64,000 bases of DNA from Hippophae tibetana (lineage: Eukaryota; Streptophyta; Magnoliopsida; Rosales; Elaeagnaceae), in assembly GCA_037013495.1 (NCBI GenBank), contig CM072805.1, positions 17,394,601 to 17,458,600 on the forward strand. The letters run 5' to 3'. The translations under genes were made by a program, and so were the position numbers. This document shows, piece after piece, positions 23,041 through 34,640 of the stretch. The number at the start of each line of letters is the position of its first letter. The first letter of the stretch is position 1. Under the pieces are notes generated by a model. That model ran no database searches, was not told the DNA's origin, and saw only the letters and a program-made list of their open reading frames with translations.

Positions 23041-23405
23041 AAGCATGTCATCTCCCTATAGAGTTGTAGTATAAAGCTTATTGGGCTGTAAAGAAGTTTA
23101 ATTTTGATTAGAAGGCAGTAGGGGAAAATGGACTTCTTGAAATAAATGAAATGGATGAGTTCCGGAACGATCCTTATGAAAATTCAAAGATTTACAAAGA
23201 ATGCACAAAGAAGTGGCATGAAAAATAGATTCCTAGGCTTGAGTTTGCTTTAAAACAACAGGTTTTTCTCTTCAATTCAAGACTAAAACTGTTCCCGGGT
23301 AAGTTAAGATCAAGATGGACAGGTCCTTATACAATTGAAAAAATTTCCACTTTTGGAGCATTAGAATTGAAGGACAAGGAATATATTCAAAGTTAATGGT
23401 GAGAT
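23041..23405 (+). pseudogene. Athila integrase C-terminal remnant
   Basis: Contains [58 protein letters not shown] and TGPYTIEKISTFGALELKD, the end of Athila pol. RNase H and the integrase core are not present between this and the RT block. Confidence 0.87.
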
Positions 23406-24940
23406 ATTGAAGCACTATTATGTAGAATAAGTAGAGAGGAATTGTGCATTTATTCCTCTTCGAAATCTAAATTGCTAAAGATTGAAAAGTTTGGCTATAC
23501 ACTATAAAACATGCGCTTATGAGAGGCAGCCCATAAAACTTTCTTTTGTTCTTTTATTTTATTATATTTTGTTTTTTTATTACTTTTTAATAATTTAGAT
23601 TTTGATGTGGGTTTATTTTGTAGGAAAAAAGAGTTGAAAATTATTAACTAATGTGGATCCACTATAAAATAACTAGGGAAGTTCTTTTCATTTCTTCAAT
23701 CTGTCTCTCTTTTAAATTACAATAAGAACATTGTTTAGTTTAAGTTTGGGAGTGTCAACTCCTATAGTCTTGAGTTGTTGGATTATCTAATGAAGAATGT
23801 ATTTGAGTATGATTGAATTCGATATGACTCTGAAATTTGTGATTGATGATGGTTTTGAGAAATTTTTCAAAATCTGCTATTATGTTAGGTAGAGTTTTAT
23901 GAGTACTTTGATTTAAATCTTTTTCCTTGAAAATAATTGAGCACACAATAAATTTTTCTCTACTCCATTTAAATTTTTTTCCTTCAAAATCTGCTATTAT
24001 GTTAGGTAGAGTTTTACGTAAGCCTTATTTGTTCTTTTAACTACATAAATCATTCCCATTCTAAGCCGGAAAAACCATGAATTTATCTTAAATTTTGAGA
24101 AAATACTTTTATTGAAATTTTCATTTAAAGAGAAAATTAGTTTAAATTAAATAATCCATATTATGTTTGCTCTATTCGATTAAAGTGTGAAAAAAAGAGA
24201 AAAATGAAAGGCAAGAATCGAAAAAGGGTTAAAGTGGTTGAAATTAGTAAAGACTATGAATATCAAGGTAACCACACCAAAAAAATTAGAAGAAGAAAAG
24301 AAAAAAAAAACACTCCACTTATTGAGTTTCAAGGTAAATAAAGAACATAACCTTTATTGAGTATAGTAACAATATTGTCATCAGTATGAGCATATTTTCG
24401 AGAAAGAGTTATGGTGTGAATCATGTGGATATTCTTTTTATTGTTTCTTTCTACGAAATATTTTCCCAACTTGCTTTGATTTTCCATATCTATTTCTTTC
24501 TTAGCCACCATGTGACTTGTCATTACAACCCTAATTAAATAAATTTTGATCTTTGGTTTTGATATTTGATTACATTAGTGGAGATTATTTCTGAAAATTA
24601 GACTTATAGAGTTAAGTTTTGAGAGAATTCTTTTGATTTCAGTTGTTCTACTTGTATCTGAATTTGCTGATGGTTTGGAGTTAAATTGATTATTTCACAC
24701 ACATACACTCAAGGACATAGCTTTAGGTTGAAGTAAATGATTAACTCTTGCTTGACAAATAACTGCATTTTTGATTGATTTTCTTACTATCTTCGATGTA
24801 AAAAAAGTAAGTTACTAGTGATGAAATCTAAATTTAGATCATGGCTTGGTGAGTGATGGTAGTTAACACTATATACAGTTGTCTTTTATTTTATTTTCTT
24901 TTTGTTGGAAGATAAACAAAGTTCTAAGTTTGTAGATGTT
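23406..24940 (+). other. Non-coding 3' tail of the old Athila
   Basis: Begins with GCGCTTATGAGAGGCAGCCCAT (near 23513-23534), a short self-complementary motif that follows pol in these elements. Next comes AAGTTTGGGAGTGTC near 23732-23746 and about 1.2 kb of AT-rich non-coding sequence. A TGATAACTT at 24941 after a short purine-containing run could be the 3' LTR start, but its partner is too decayed to confirm. No gene is seen. Confidence 0.5.
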
Positions 24941-25145
24941 TGATAACTTATATAATTTGATATTATTTATTACTTTTTAACTTTAACTTTAGTCTAATGT
25001 TATTTAATTTTTATTGATTTTAGATTTCATTATTATTATTTAAATTTTATTTCAAATTTGAAGAAAATGAAGGTTCAAAGTTTTAGAAATATATCATTTT
25101 AAGTACTCTAATATTCAAATGGAGATAATTTAAATGAAGATTTCT

Positions 25146-25188
<43 letters not shown>

Positions 25189-25689
25189 AGGAGGAGACGT
25201 ATTATATATATAAAGAAAAAAAAACAAAAAGAGAAAGAAAGCAGCGGTTGGATATATATATATAGGCGTAGACAACAAGTATGATACTTACTTTTGATAA
25301 TTTTCGTAAGAATGCATGGTTAAATGTATAGCAATTATTTTTATTTTAGAAAATCAAATACTTAAATATTAACCATTTGTTTAATTATAATTTAAAAAAA
25401 CTCATATTGAGCAAATATGTACAAAGTAATGGAAACTTTTTTTCTAACAAATTGTATTACCATATTTGAGTTTTTTTTCTTCTTTCTTCTTCTTTTCTTT
25501 TTTGAAAAATTATAAAAAATAATACTCTTAAAACTTATAATAATAACAAAAATAATATTTAATGAGATCTAATTTGATTGTGTTTAACATTGAACGCATC
25601 AAATAACCATAGTTCAATTTGAACGGTGTCCGGTTGAATAACATTCAATATGAAATGATGTGTCAAGCTTTTTTATAATAGTAAAAATA
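24941..25689. other. AT-rich stretch, possible decayed LTR
   Basis: Contains a TA microsatellite (about 25148-25183) and A-rich runs; possibly the remains of the old Athila 3' LTR. No coding frame or end structure is recognised. Confidence 0.4.
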
Positions 25690-27315
25690 TATAAGTTGAA
25701 TCTTAATAGAATTATTTTTGGATGTTGAGATTGAATTAAAATCATATTTGGTGTATAAGAATCAAATAGTGAGACTACCTTGTGAAATTATTGAGCCTAT
25801 GTTAATATTTATTTTACTCTTTTATAAATTTTTAGATGATATATATAAATTTTGCATTGAATGTTAGGATTTTAAACATCTGATGAAGTATCATGTACTT
25901 ATTTTTATTGTTTCGTTTAAATGATTTGAGTAGAAGTTGAAGGTGTGTACTTTTTTTTTATTCATACTTGACTTCTAGTAGACACAAGATATACATGGAA
26001 TTCCCTAAGAAAAAAAGCCAAACTAACCACTTACCATAATAATATATGTACATAGGTTTCTTCTCTTAATAATAAAAAGATAAAAAAAATAGAGAAAAAT
26101 AGTTGAACTAAATACTATGACATTGAATTCTTAAAAGTAGTAATATGACTATTACTAAATAGTAGGAATAACTACTGGAAGTCAAATGCATTTTCATTCA
26201 TCTTGAGGCATATAAATTTTTTTTGCTTACTGATTTTGATTAAAGTATGTTGATGTCTTCATAATCCTAATATTTGATTCCCTTTGTGAGATCCATGTTA
26301 TGCACATTTGAGTCTTTCTTGTTTATCACATGTAAAGTTTTTTGCTTTATTATTTACATAACTTTTGTATATCTCGTAAGGAATAGAGTTGAAACAAATT
26401 CAAAATCTTAAATCTAGGTTTGGATGGGTAATGTTAATATGTTATAGTAAAGGGACATGAATTTGTGATGTGTAATTGATTTCAACAATGAACTTTGATC
26501 CTTTGATATGTTGGGTGAACTTGTGCATAAGTCTTAAATTATGAACTCAAAATAGCTAAAGCATGAGAATTTTCATAATTTTATTTTTATTTTTGTTATT
26601 AGTATTTTTATTTTATTTTTAGTTTTTTCATATTATGATGTTTATGAGTATTATCACTGGAAACCGTCACAAGACTTTAACTATTTTTAGTTTTTGTGAT
26701 TTTATTTTATTTTCATGATTTTGTAAATATATGTAATCTAGCTAGTTATTTTTGTTCATTTTTATTTATTTTGTTATTTTCTTTTATTTATTTATTTAAT
26801 TTTTAGTTATTTTTCTTTTTATTTTCTTTGTTACTTTATGGTGCTTAATTTTAATTGTTGTTTAACATTAGTATATGCAAGATAGGAGATCAATTGAGAT
26901 TAACTCACACTTGTCATATATAACGTTAAGAATTGAAGAGTACTTTAAAAGGTTGGATAGTAATGTCGAAAGTCCTTTTCTTGAACCTATAATTAAGCTA
27001 GTATTGGTATAGCAATGAAGGAGTATGCAATGTTATTTATTGGCATTGTTACCGCCACTATACAGTTGGGGGAGACGGTTCAAAACTCTAAATTGAAAAA
27101 TTTTCATTTTTTCATGTTACCTCCTCCTATGAAATACTTAATGAAAATAATTTGACATTTATTAGAAAGTTCTCCTCAACTATATAGGAATTCCCATTAA
27201 ATGGGTCAACTGAAGATCAACTAAAAATGAGGAGTTTTACATACTTTAAAAGATAGGGTTAAAGTATAGCTAATAACTCTCTCACAAGGTTTCTGATAAC
27301 TCTTGTTTTCTTGCT
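25690..27315 (+). mobile_element. Athila fragment: 3' tail followed by leader and gag start
   Basis: 25690-26682 matches the non-coding tail of the complete element (about 49470-50650) and of the copy at 60340-61917: GGTGTATAAGAATCAAATAG, CATCTGATGAAGTATCATG, then the AAACCGTCACAAGACT block. From about 26880 the text matches the leader/gag start (MQDRRSIEINSH, FLEPII; then IQLGETVQNSKLKNFHFFML). The LTR expected between tail and leader is absent. The fragment is broken and ends near 27315. Confidence 0.72.
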
Positions 27316-27368
27316 GAGTTTTCTTGTTATTGTTGAAATTGGGTTTCCTTTATTTTGTTTTTGCTGCC

Positions 27369-29005
27369 TGATGAGGCAGAACCGGCATCGCCGATACTGC
27401 CATCGCTTTGGTTTTATATTTATAAAACTCTCATAAGTGCACGAATCATTTCATAGAAAATGATAAGTATACTCCCAAGGTCGATCTAAGGAAGGAATGT
27501 ATGTGGTTTTTAATTTATTATTCAAACTCTTAAAAAAAAATTAAATCCTAAACATCATGTCACGATATTTTGGGTTTTGTGTTTTTAATCTAATAACGTA
27601 AAAATAAACATAGATTCAATAAACATTTATGCAAATTTTATCATTTATAATACTGTAGTATTTATGGATATAATAACTAAGTTAATTATGCTTGCTCATA
27701 TTATTTAGGTTATTAAAGATATAAATTGATATTTATTGATTCTCTCTTTTTTATATGAATACCACCTTTTGTGGGGTTAAATATTATTTTTTAACTAAAC
27801 AAATCAATTAACACCTATGGGTGGGGTTGATAACTAATTTGGTTAATTAAATTAATTCTTTTTTCTAAGAGATTGAAAATGAACCATTTAAATGCCACAT
27901 TTGGTGGGCTTAGACAGTTTAAACTTTATTCAAGGTGTCCAAATTAAACCTAAGAATTTAATTATCCGAGTACTAACTTTCAAGTTTTAAAACCACTACT
28001 GAAAACATGTTGTCAATACATTTTCAGATAATAATTTTTATAAAAACTTTTGAAATAGAGCTTCACTCTAACTACCGGGCGATTGTACCAACAAATAAAA
28101 GAGCACTACTCTAAATCAGACCGGATAACTAAACCTTAAAATCAAATTTTCAGATTTAAGTTTGTGATGAAAAATAATATATTTCTCTTTAACATTCTTA
28201 ATATAAAATCTTGAATAAAAACAAAATCAATTTATTTGAGATATTTTTACCTATTTAATATTTCGCAAGCATAACAACGTTATTATTATATCATGTTTAC
28301 AAACAGCCAGCAAAGTTAAATTTAATCACAGACAAATTAAATATAACATGTAAGAATAAAACATAAAAAATAACTGTAAAGAAAATAAAATCCTTACAAT
28401 ACTTTGATGTTATTCCTGTTGTTGGAAAACCTCCAAATGGAATTTGCACTTCCATTTATTGAATGAAAAAGAAAATAAATTACAAAAACATAACTAGTTC
28501 TTCTTAAAAAGAGAAGAACTCTAAAAAAGAGATGGGCACAGGCGCGCGCAGACTGGGCGCAGATGGGGCAGGGACGCGCGTGGTGCGCGCAGAATGGAGA
28601 GCAGGTGCGTGCGGCTAGGCGTAGGGGCTGGCACGACGCGTGTGGAATGGGAGATGCGCACAGTTGCTCGGCGCATCTGGGCGCGCTGTGTGCGTTGGCC
28701 AGCACGGCTGGGCGGCTGTGTGCGCGATTACTTCCTTTTTGACCGATTTTGTCCAATTTTTCCATATTTGTTGACTTTTCTTCATTTATTTTATGAATAT
28801 ATTCGTAATATATTGTCTCTAGTATTCCTCTTTGAGTCTTTAAGTTACATTTTTAAGCGAAAATACCTGAAAAACAATAAAAATACCCGTGATTCTGAAA
28901 AGACAAATTTATATAAATATATGATAAAATCATATATATATATATATTTAATCAATTAATGTGCATAAAATTATGGTAATTTTAGTACTTTTTGAGCACT
29001 CATCG
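27369..29005 (-). repeat. Solo Athila LTR, minus strand
   Basis: Starts TGATGAGGCAGAACCGGCATCG (27369-27390), the revcomp of an LTR end, and ends GAGCACTCATCG, the revcomp of TGATGAGTGCTC with one change. It is flanked by 5-bp target copies CTGCC (27364-27368 and 29006-29010), so it is an independent insertion later reduced to one LTR. It includes a GC-rich island (about 28533-28735) and all family landmarks. The coding-like frames across the island are incidental. Confidence 0.92.
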
Positions 29006-29029
29006 CTGCCGAAGATTATTTATTTAGAA

Positions 29030-29160
29030 TCCTATTTGGTCAAGAGTCTTTCTTTAAAGTCCTCCTTAGTTAAGAATCTTTCTATAGAGTCTTCCTTGTT
29101 TAAGAGTGTTTCTTTAGAGTCTTCCTTGGTCAAGAGTGTTTCTTTAGAGTCCTCTTTGGA
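29030..29160. repeat. 30-bp tandem repeat, four and a third copies
   Basis: Units at 29030-29059, 29060-29089, 29090-29119 and 29120-29149 plus a partial copy, of the form TCTTCCTTGGTCAAGAGTGT then TTCTTTAGAG. It lies upstream of the chromovirus gag at 29415, probably in its leader. A frame across it gives a ten-residue repeat but has no other coding support. Confidence 0.88.
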
Positions 29161-29414
29161 ATTTCCTTTTGTCATACATTGTCATCAAGTTCTTTCAAAA
29201 TTATAAATTTTGTGATTATTACCTAGAAAATAGTTACTTCTTGAGATTAGTTGAATTCTTTGATTTTCTTAAGAACACAAAAGAGGTTAAAGGGACCTTT
29301 GTATCGTAAAAAAATGAAAAAATAGTGTAAAAAAGGAGTATTAACAATCTTATTTGAGAGAAAACACATGAGGGTGTGCGTGGATTATCTCATTTTATTT
29401 TACAGGTTGACAAC

Positions 29415-30310
29415 ATGAGTAAGGAAGGAGGAGAACAATAAGAGATTGACTTGAAATTATTCATCAAATCTATTCACGACCAATTTAAGAGGATCAATGT
29501 AAGGTTGGATGAATTAGAATCCTCTTCCAATGTAGAAAAGAGAACCAATTATAAAGATGAAAATTCCTCCCTTTCAAGGAAAGAATGATCTTGAGTTATA
29601 CTTGGTGTGGGAAAGAAAGGTTGAGTATGTGTTATATTGTCATAATTAATCCAAGAAGAAGAAAGTAAAGCTAGTAGCCTTAGAATTTATAGATTATGTT
29701 GGTATATGGTAGGATCAGTTGGTTGTTATAGATTTTGCTGGTATATGGTAGGATCAATTGGTGGTTAATAGGTAAAGAAATGGTGAGAGACCTATTCGGT
29801 CATGGGAAGAGATGAAATTGGTGATACGTAAGAGGTCCATACCTAGCCATTACTATAAGGATATATATAGAAAGTTGCAAGGGCTAGTCCAAGGTTCCAT
29901 GAGTGTAGAAGATTATTATAAGGATATGGAAGTCTCCATGATTAGAGAAAACATAAAGGAAGATAGAAAAGTGACAATGACCAAATTCATTGCCGAGTTA
30001 AACAGAGAAATTACTGATGTGGTTGAATTGCAACATTAAGTAGAAATGGAAGAACTACTGCACAAAGCCATTAAAGTGAGAAGAAAATAAAGTCCAAAAG
30101 GTTCAGATCTAGTTCGTCCTCTAATTTTTCGTGGAAATCAACTTGGAAGGACAAAAAAGCTGCCTTTTGAACAAAAGATGAAGCGAAGTCAAAAATTCAG
30201 TTGTTGTTCCTAAAAGTAAATCTGAAACAAAAAATTCTACTAAGTCTCATGATATTAATTGTTTTAAGTGCCAAGGACTCAGACATATTTCTTCTTAATG
30301 CCCAAACAAA
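29415..30310 (+). pseudogene. Chromovirus gag remnant
   Basis: MSKEGGEQ near 29415 is followed by LFIKSIHDQFKRINVRLDELES, then RNRWREPIRSWEEMK-like wording, KLQGLVQGSMSVEDYYKDMEV and TMTKFIAELNREI (29812-30039), and a zinc-knuckle-like NCFKCQGLRHIS (about 30250-30290). This is the chromovirus capsid/nucleocapsid order. It is a fossil. Confidence 0.82.
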
Positions 30311-30479
30311 AGGGTTATGATTGTTCATGATAACAGAGAAATCGAGAGTGCTAGTTCAAGTGATGATAAAATGCCACCATTGGAGGATTATTCTGATGTA
30401 GAATTTGAAGAACCTATGCATGGGGAATTACTTGTCATAAGTAGAGCCCTCAATATACAACCTAAGAGTGAAGGAGATG

Positions 30480-30870
30480 AGGAGCAGCGTGAGCATATTT
30501 TTCACACAAGATGCCATGTGAAGGATAAGGTATGCACTGTTATTAATGATAGTGGGAGCTGCACTAATGTAGCTAGTATTTTATTGGTAGAAAAATTGAA
30601 TTTGAAGTGGCACAAGCATCCCAAACCGTACAAGCTATAATGGCTAAATGATTATGGATAAGTGAATGTCAACAAACAAGTTTGGGTTCCTATTTCAATT
30701 GGAAAGTATGACGATGAGGTTCTTTGTGATGTGGCACCAATGTATGTTGCTCATAATTTGCTTTGGTGACCGTGGAAATTTGATAGGAGGGTGATACATG
30801 ATGGGTATAAAAATCGGTACTCTTTTTAAATGAACAACCAAAAATTTGTATTAGCCCTTCTCAAACCTTT
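30480..30870 (+). pseudogene. Chromovirus protease remnant
   Basis: EHIFHTRCHVKDKVCTVINDSGSCTNVASILLVEKL, HPKPYKL, VNKQVWVPISIGKYDDEVLCDV and WKFDRRVIHDGY. It aligns segment by segment with the protease at 18090-18500 in the other chromovirus. It is a fossil. Confidence 0.87.
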
Positions 30871-31059
30871 TCAAGCTTATGAGGACCAGATTAGGATAGC
30901 AAGAGAGTGCTAGTTGAGAGAAAAACAAAAGTGTGAGCAAGAGGAAAATCACAAAATAGAGAAAAGTGAGCACAAAGGAGAGAAAAGTTAGCACAAAAGA
31001 GATATGAGCACAAAGGAGAGAAAAGTGAGCAAAAAAGAGAGAAAGGTGAGCAAGGATTG

Positions 31060-31860
31060 GAAAATTATGGTAGTTTACTTTGATGATATTTTAGTCTATA
31101 GCAAAAATCTAGAGGAACATGTGGAACACTTGCATGTAGTTTTTAGTGTGTTGAGAGAGAACAAGTTGTCTGCTAATCTTAAAAATTGCACATTTTGCAT
31201 GGAATCTATTGTGTTTCTTGGATTTGTTGTTAGTTCACATGGTGTTAGTATTGATGAAGAAAAGGTAAGGGCAATAACGGATTGGCCTACACCTACGAAT
31301 GCAAATGAGGTAAGAAGTTTCCATGGTTTAGCGAGTTTTTATCGATGGTTTGTTAAAGATTTTAGTTCTATTGTTGCACCTTTGAATGAACTTGTTAAAA
31401 ATAATGTTATTTTTAAGTGGGATGATGTGCATGAGCGTTTAACTCTTTAAAAGATAAACTAACAAATGCACCTTTGTTGTGTTTGCCTAACTTTGATAAT
31501 GCTTTTGAGATAGAATGTGATGCATCGAGGATTGCCATAGGAGCTATTTTAATGCAGAATTCAAACCAATTGCATATTTTAGCGAAAATCTAAGTAGGGT
31601 AGTGTTGAATTATCCTACTTATGATAAGGAGCTTTATGCATTAGTGAGAACTCTTCAAACATGGCAGCATTATTTATGGCCAAGGGAATTCATCATTCAT
31701 TCCGATAATGAGAGTCTGATGTTTTTGAAGACCCAATGTAAGCTTAATAAAAGACAACGTTGTGGTTGGAGTTTATAGAAATGTTTCTTGATGTAATCAA
31801 ATACAAGCATGTGAAGGACAACGTTGTGGCTGATGCATTGTCTAGGAGGTACGTATTACT
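31060..31860 (+). pseudogene. Chromovirus RT (C-terminal part) and RNase H remnant
   Basis: VVYFDDILVYSKNLEEHVEHL carries the catalytic FDD motif. It is followed by NLKNCTFCMESIVFLGFVVSSHGV, VRSFHGLASFYRWFVKDFS, then RNase H wording (FEIECDAS-like, [52 protein letters not shown]). It is a fossil. Confidence 0.88.
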
Positions 31861-31924
31861 TACTTCATTGCAAACTAAATTACTTGTTTTTGAATTGCTT
31901 AAGGATTTGTATGGTAATGATTTT

Positions 31925-32186
31925 GATTTTTTCCAAGTATGGATGCATGTGATAAGTGTGTGTCTGGTGATTTTTATAGGCATGAAGGATTTCTATTCAA
32001 GAAAGATAAATTATGTGTGCCTATTTGTTCTGTTCTTGAGTTGCTTATTAGGGAAAGTCATGAGGGAGGTTTGATGGGTCACTTTGGTATTCTAAAGACT
32101 TTAGATATTTTACATGAACAATTTTATTTGCTTAATATGAAGCATGATGTGCAATTTGTTTTTGAAAAGTGCATTACATGTAGGCA
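31925..32186 (+). pseudogene. Chromovirus integrase zinc-finger region
   Basis: HEGFLFKKDKLCVPICSVLELLIRESHEGGLMGHFGILKTLDIL and CITCR give the HHCC-type integrase N-terminal domain. The sequence is interrupted right after CITCR by the CACTA at 32187 and resumes at 36627 with the matching continuation (AKSKFKPYGLYTPLPVP). Confidence 0.87.
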
Positions 32187-32400
32187 CACTACTACAATAT
32201 ATACATATAGTCTCGAACATTTAGCCTCAATTTCTTTAAAAACCGAGGGCATAGGGTTTTGGCCACGATTATTTATAAACCGAGGCCATAGACAACATAC
32301 CTTATGACCTGGTTTATTTAAAAACCGAGGCTATAGACATACCTTATAGCCTTGGTTATTTAAAAACCAAGGCCATAGACATACCCTATCAAATTTTTAC
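32187..32400 (+). repeat. CACTA left subterminal repeat array
   Basis: Four to five AACCGAGGC-CATAGAC-type units spaced about 38 bp. Such arrays are the binding sites of the CACTA-encoded TNPA-type protein in known elements. A shorter inverted array lies at 36510-36605. Confidence 0.8.
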
Positions 32401-34179
32401 ACCACATATACCAAATTTCTTTATCAATTTATTATTTTTATTTCCCAATTTTTTATATTCCCTATTTTATTTTCTCTCTTTTTCTCTTTCCATTTTTTTT
32501 CATTTCCTTTACTCTATTTTTCTTTTTCCCTCTCTCTATTTTCTCTTATTCCTCTTCCCTAACACTTTCTTCTCTTTTTTCCCCACTACGAACCATTCAT
32601 CGTGACCCAACTTCGTCAATGCAATAGAGATTCTCGAACGGTATCCCTTTCTACCGCTCTGCATGTATCGTTGTCAATGGCAACGGTCTCGACCTTTCAC
32701 TTCTTAAAGCAATGGAGATTCTCGAAACGTAAAATAGCTTGTGCTCTCCTTCGAATCTGTTCATCCTTTGCTGTTGGAGAAGTCATAAAGATGGGGATAA
32801 GTGAAGGATGTTACTAGTTGTATCAAAATAGATGCTTATTGGGTCCTCCAGTAAAACCCTAATTTTGGAAACTCACATAACCCTATGAGGTATACCATCT
32901 CTGGTCTCGAGTTTTCTTCTTGAGCTATGCCTTCTTTGTTTATGAACAACTAACTGAGACTTTAACTTTCTCTGTGCTCTATGCCTTAGATCGTAACCCG
33001 TGATACCACAATCAAAACAACACATGTTCATGCTTTAACTAACTAGTATATGGAGAATGTTTTGCTTGTATTGGAAAAGTTTTTAGTTACTGATATGTTT
33101 GGTCTAGCCTTGGTTTTATTTTCTTATGGTGATATCTAGTGTAGGCGTATTGTAGTCTGCTTATAAGTATATTACATTAAGTTTTTTAGAAAATGCCCTA
33201 TTTGTTAAGAATGTACTAAGAATCTGAACTATGCTAAATATGTTTTTTGCAATGGGGTTGCCACTATTGCTCCTTTCTCTTACCTTCTCTTATTTGATAT
33301 TTCTATATGTATGAGTGGGCATGATAAAGTTTTGATGAGTTTTTATCAATCTATTATCACATAATTCCTGTACATTTATGATTGTATAAGATCTTGGAAT
33401 ATTGGTTATGTGTACCATGTTTTTAAATAAACTTTTCTATAAGTTTGTATTGAATTTTAATATTCTTTTTTTCTTAGGGTGTTAAAATTTCTACTTAGGT
33501 TGAGACACAGTCCAAGAATGCTTTTGTTTAGAAGGTGATGTTTTCCTTTTTTTATTGCCTTATATAATCCTTTTGGATTTATTCAAGTTCAGAAGGTGAG
33601 GGTCTTGAGGCTAGAATTTGAGCTTCCTTTCTTCTTCTGGATATATGGTGAGGTAAAGTCTATCAGTCCAATCAAACTTCTATTTTTCTAAAATAACTAT
33701 TTCATTCCCATATCCTTCCATATCATTGGGTTCTCTGTAGTGTTTTTTTCTCTTCCATGATAAGTTTAAAAAAATATTTTATAATTTGAAGCACTTTATC
33801 AAGAAATTCAAGTTCCATTCCATGATTTATTATCTAGATCAGCACCGAATGCAACCTTTTAAGTACTTGTTCTTACATAACAAGAGGAGACCAAGATCAA
33901 TAACTGGAGTCTCCATCAAAGGAAAATCATATTGGAATTTCCAATCACCATCTTTGTGAACATATCTCTATGGTATTGTTTTCCCTTCAGAAGCTAGCTC
34001 TTGTAGAGGTTTTGAAAAGGTTTATGTTTTGTAAATGGGTGAATTCAAATTTTTGTTCAAGATGGATCATATATACGCATACAAATATTATATAATATGT
34101 TTAATGTAATTTTTTAAGCTACATATTTTTGAATATTGACTATATATTTTGATTTTTGAATGATTCTATGGTGGATGAA

Positions 34180-34640
34180 AAAATCAACATTTCATTTATT
34201 CTATAATTAATCCAAAGTCTCGTGGGAAGCATGGACGTTTCCAAATAGTAAAAACTGATCAAGGCAAGTCAAAAAGACGTGTGTAGTGACTATCTAGTGC
34301 AAATGGTGAAAATAGATCAGCTCGCTCTCATGTAAGTTCTAAAGGTGTGTATTTTTTACATATTTAGGGCCATTTTTTGCATTTATTTATTTTAACCCAA
34401 TGACATGTCTAAGTGTATAAGCTCTTCAATAGTATGTAAATTACCTTAACAACTTAATTTTCTTTTATTCTTTCCATTAACTCTTTGTTAACTTGGTGGT
34501 TTTTGGGATTTCAGGTTGGGTATCCAACACTGACTGCATTTTCAGAGTTTATATCTGAACTTGACATGCCTAGTAGTTCAAACATGATAAAGATTTTCCT
34601 AATTAACATTACTTTCATGTTATGACCATTGATGGATATG
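34180..34640 (+). other. Exon-like pieces inside the 4.4-kb CACTA
   Basis: About 34205-34260 can be read as NPKSRGKHGRFQIVKTDQGKSKRRV. After an acceptor-like GGGATTTCAG (34506-34515) the text reads VGYPTLTAFSEFISELDMPS. Splice-like borders and better-than-random wording suggest coding ancestry, but I recognise no family. It may be captured host exons or the element's own second gene. Confidence 0.35.

Larger units (their letters stand above)
12957..24940 (+). mobile_element. Old Athila-lineage Ty3/gypsy element with conventional gag
   Basis: Parts in order: primer site, leader, gag (13080-14427), a nested chromovirus (14428-21164), gag tail and protease (21165-21980), reverse transcriptase (about 22330-23030), integrase C-terminus (about 23040-23405) and a long non-coding tail with an AAGTTTGGGAGTGTC segment (23732-23746). 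A probable 3' LTR start (TGATAACTT) is at 24941. Its gag (LRLFPFSLRDKAKGWL) is of the usual plant Athila type and clearly different from the two gags of the family at 39345-52833. It is broken with many breaks and lacks much of pol. Older than its chromovirus guest, whose LTRs differ by roughly 8 percent by eye. Confidence 0.82.

Noticed and set aside
24941-25689. 3' LTR of the old Athila
   Set aside because: A TGATAAC start after a short purine run is suggestive, but I could not match the text to the 5' LTR remnant at about 12.0-12.96 kb, so it is mentioned only as possible.
29030-29160. Regular 30-bp repeats suggesting a CRISPR array
   Set aside because: The units are directly adjacent with no spacers, and the context is a plant retroelement.
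28961-29206. 81-codon frame with a ten-residue repeat
   Set aside because: It is a translation of the 30-bp tandem repeat and begins inside a solo LTR; there is no other coding support.
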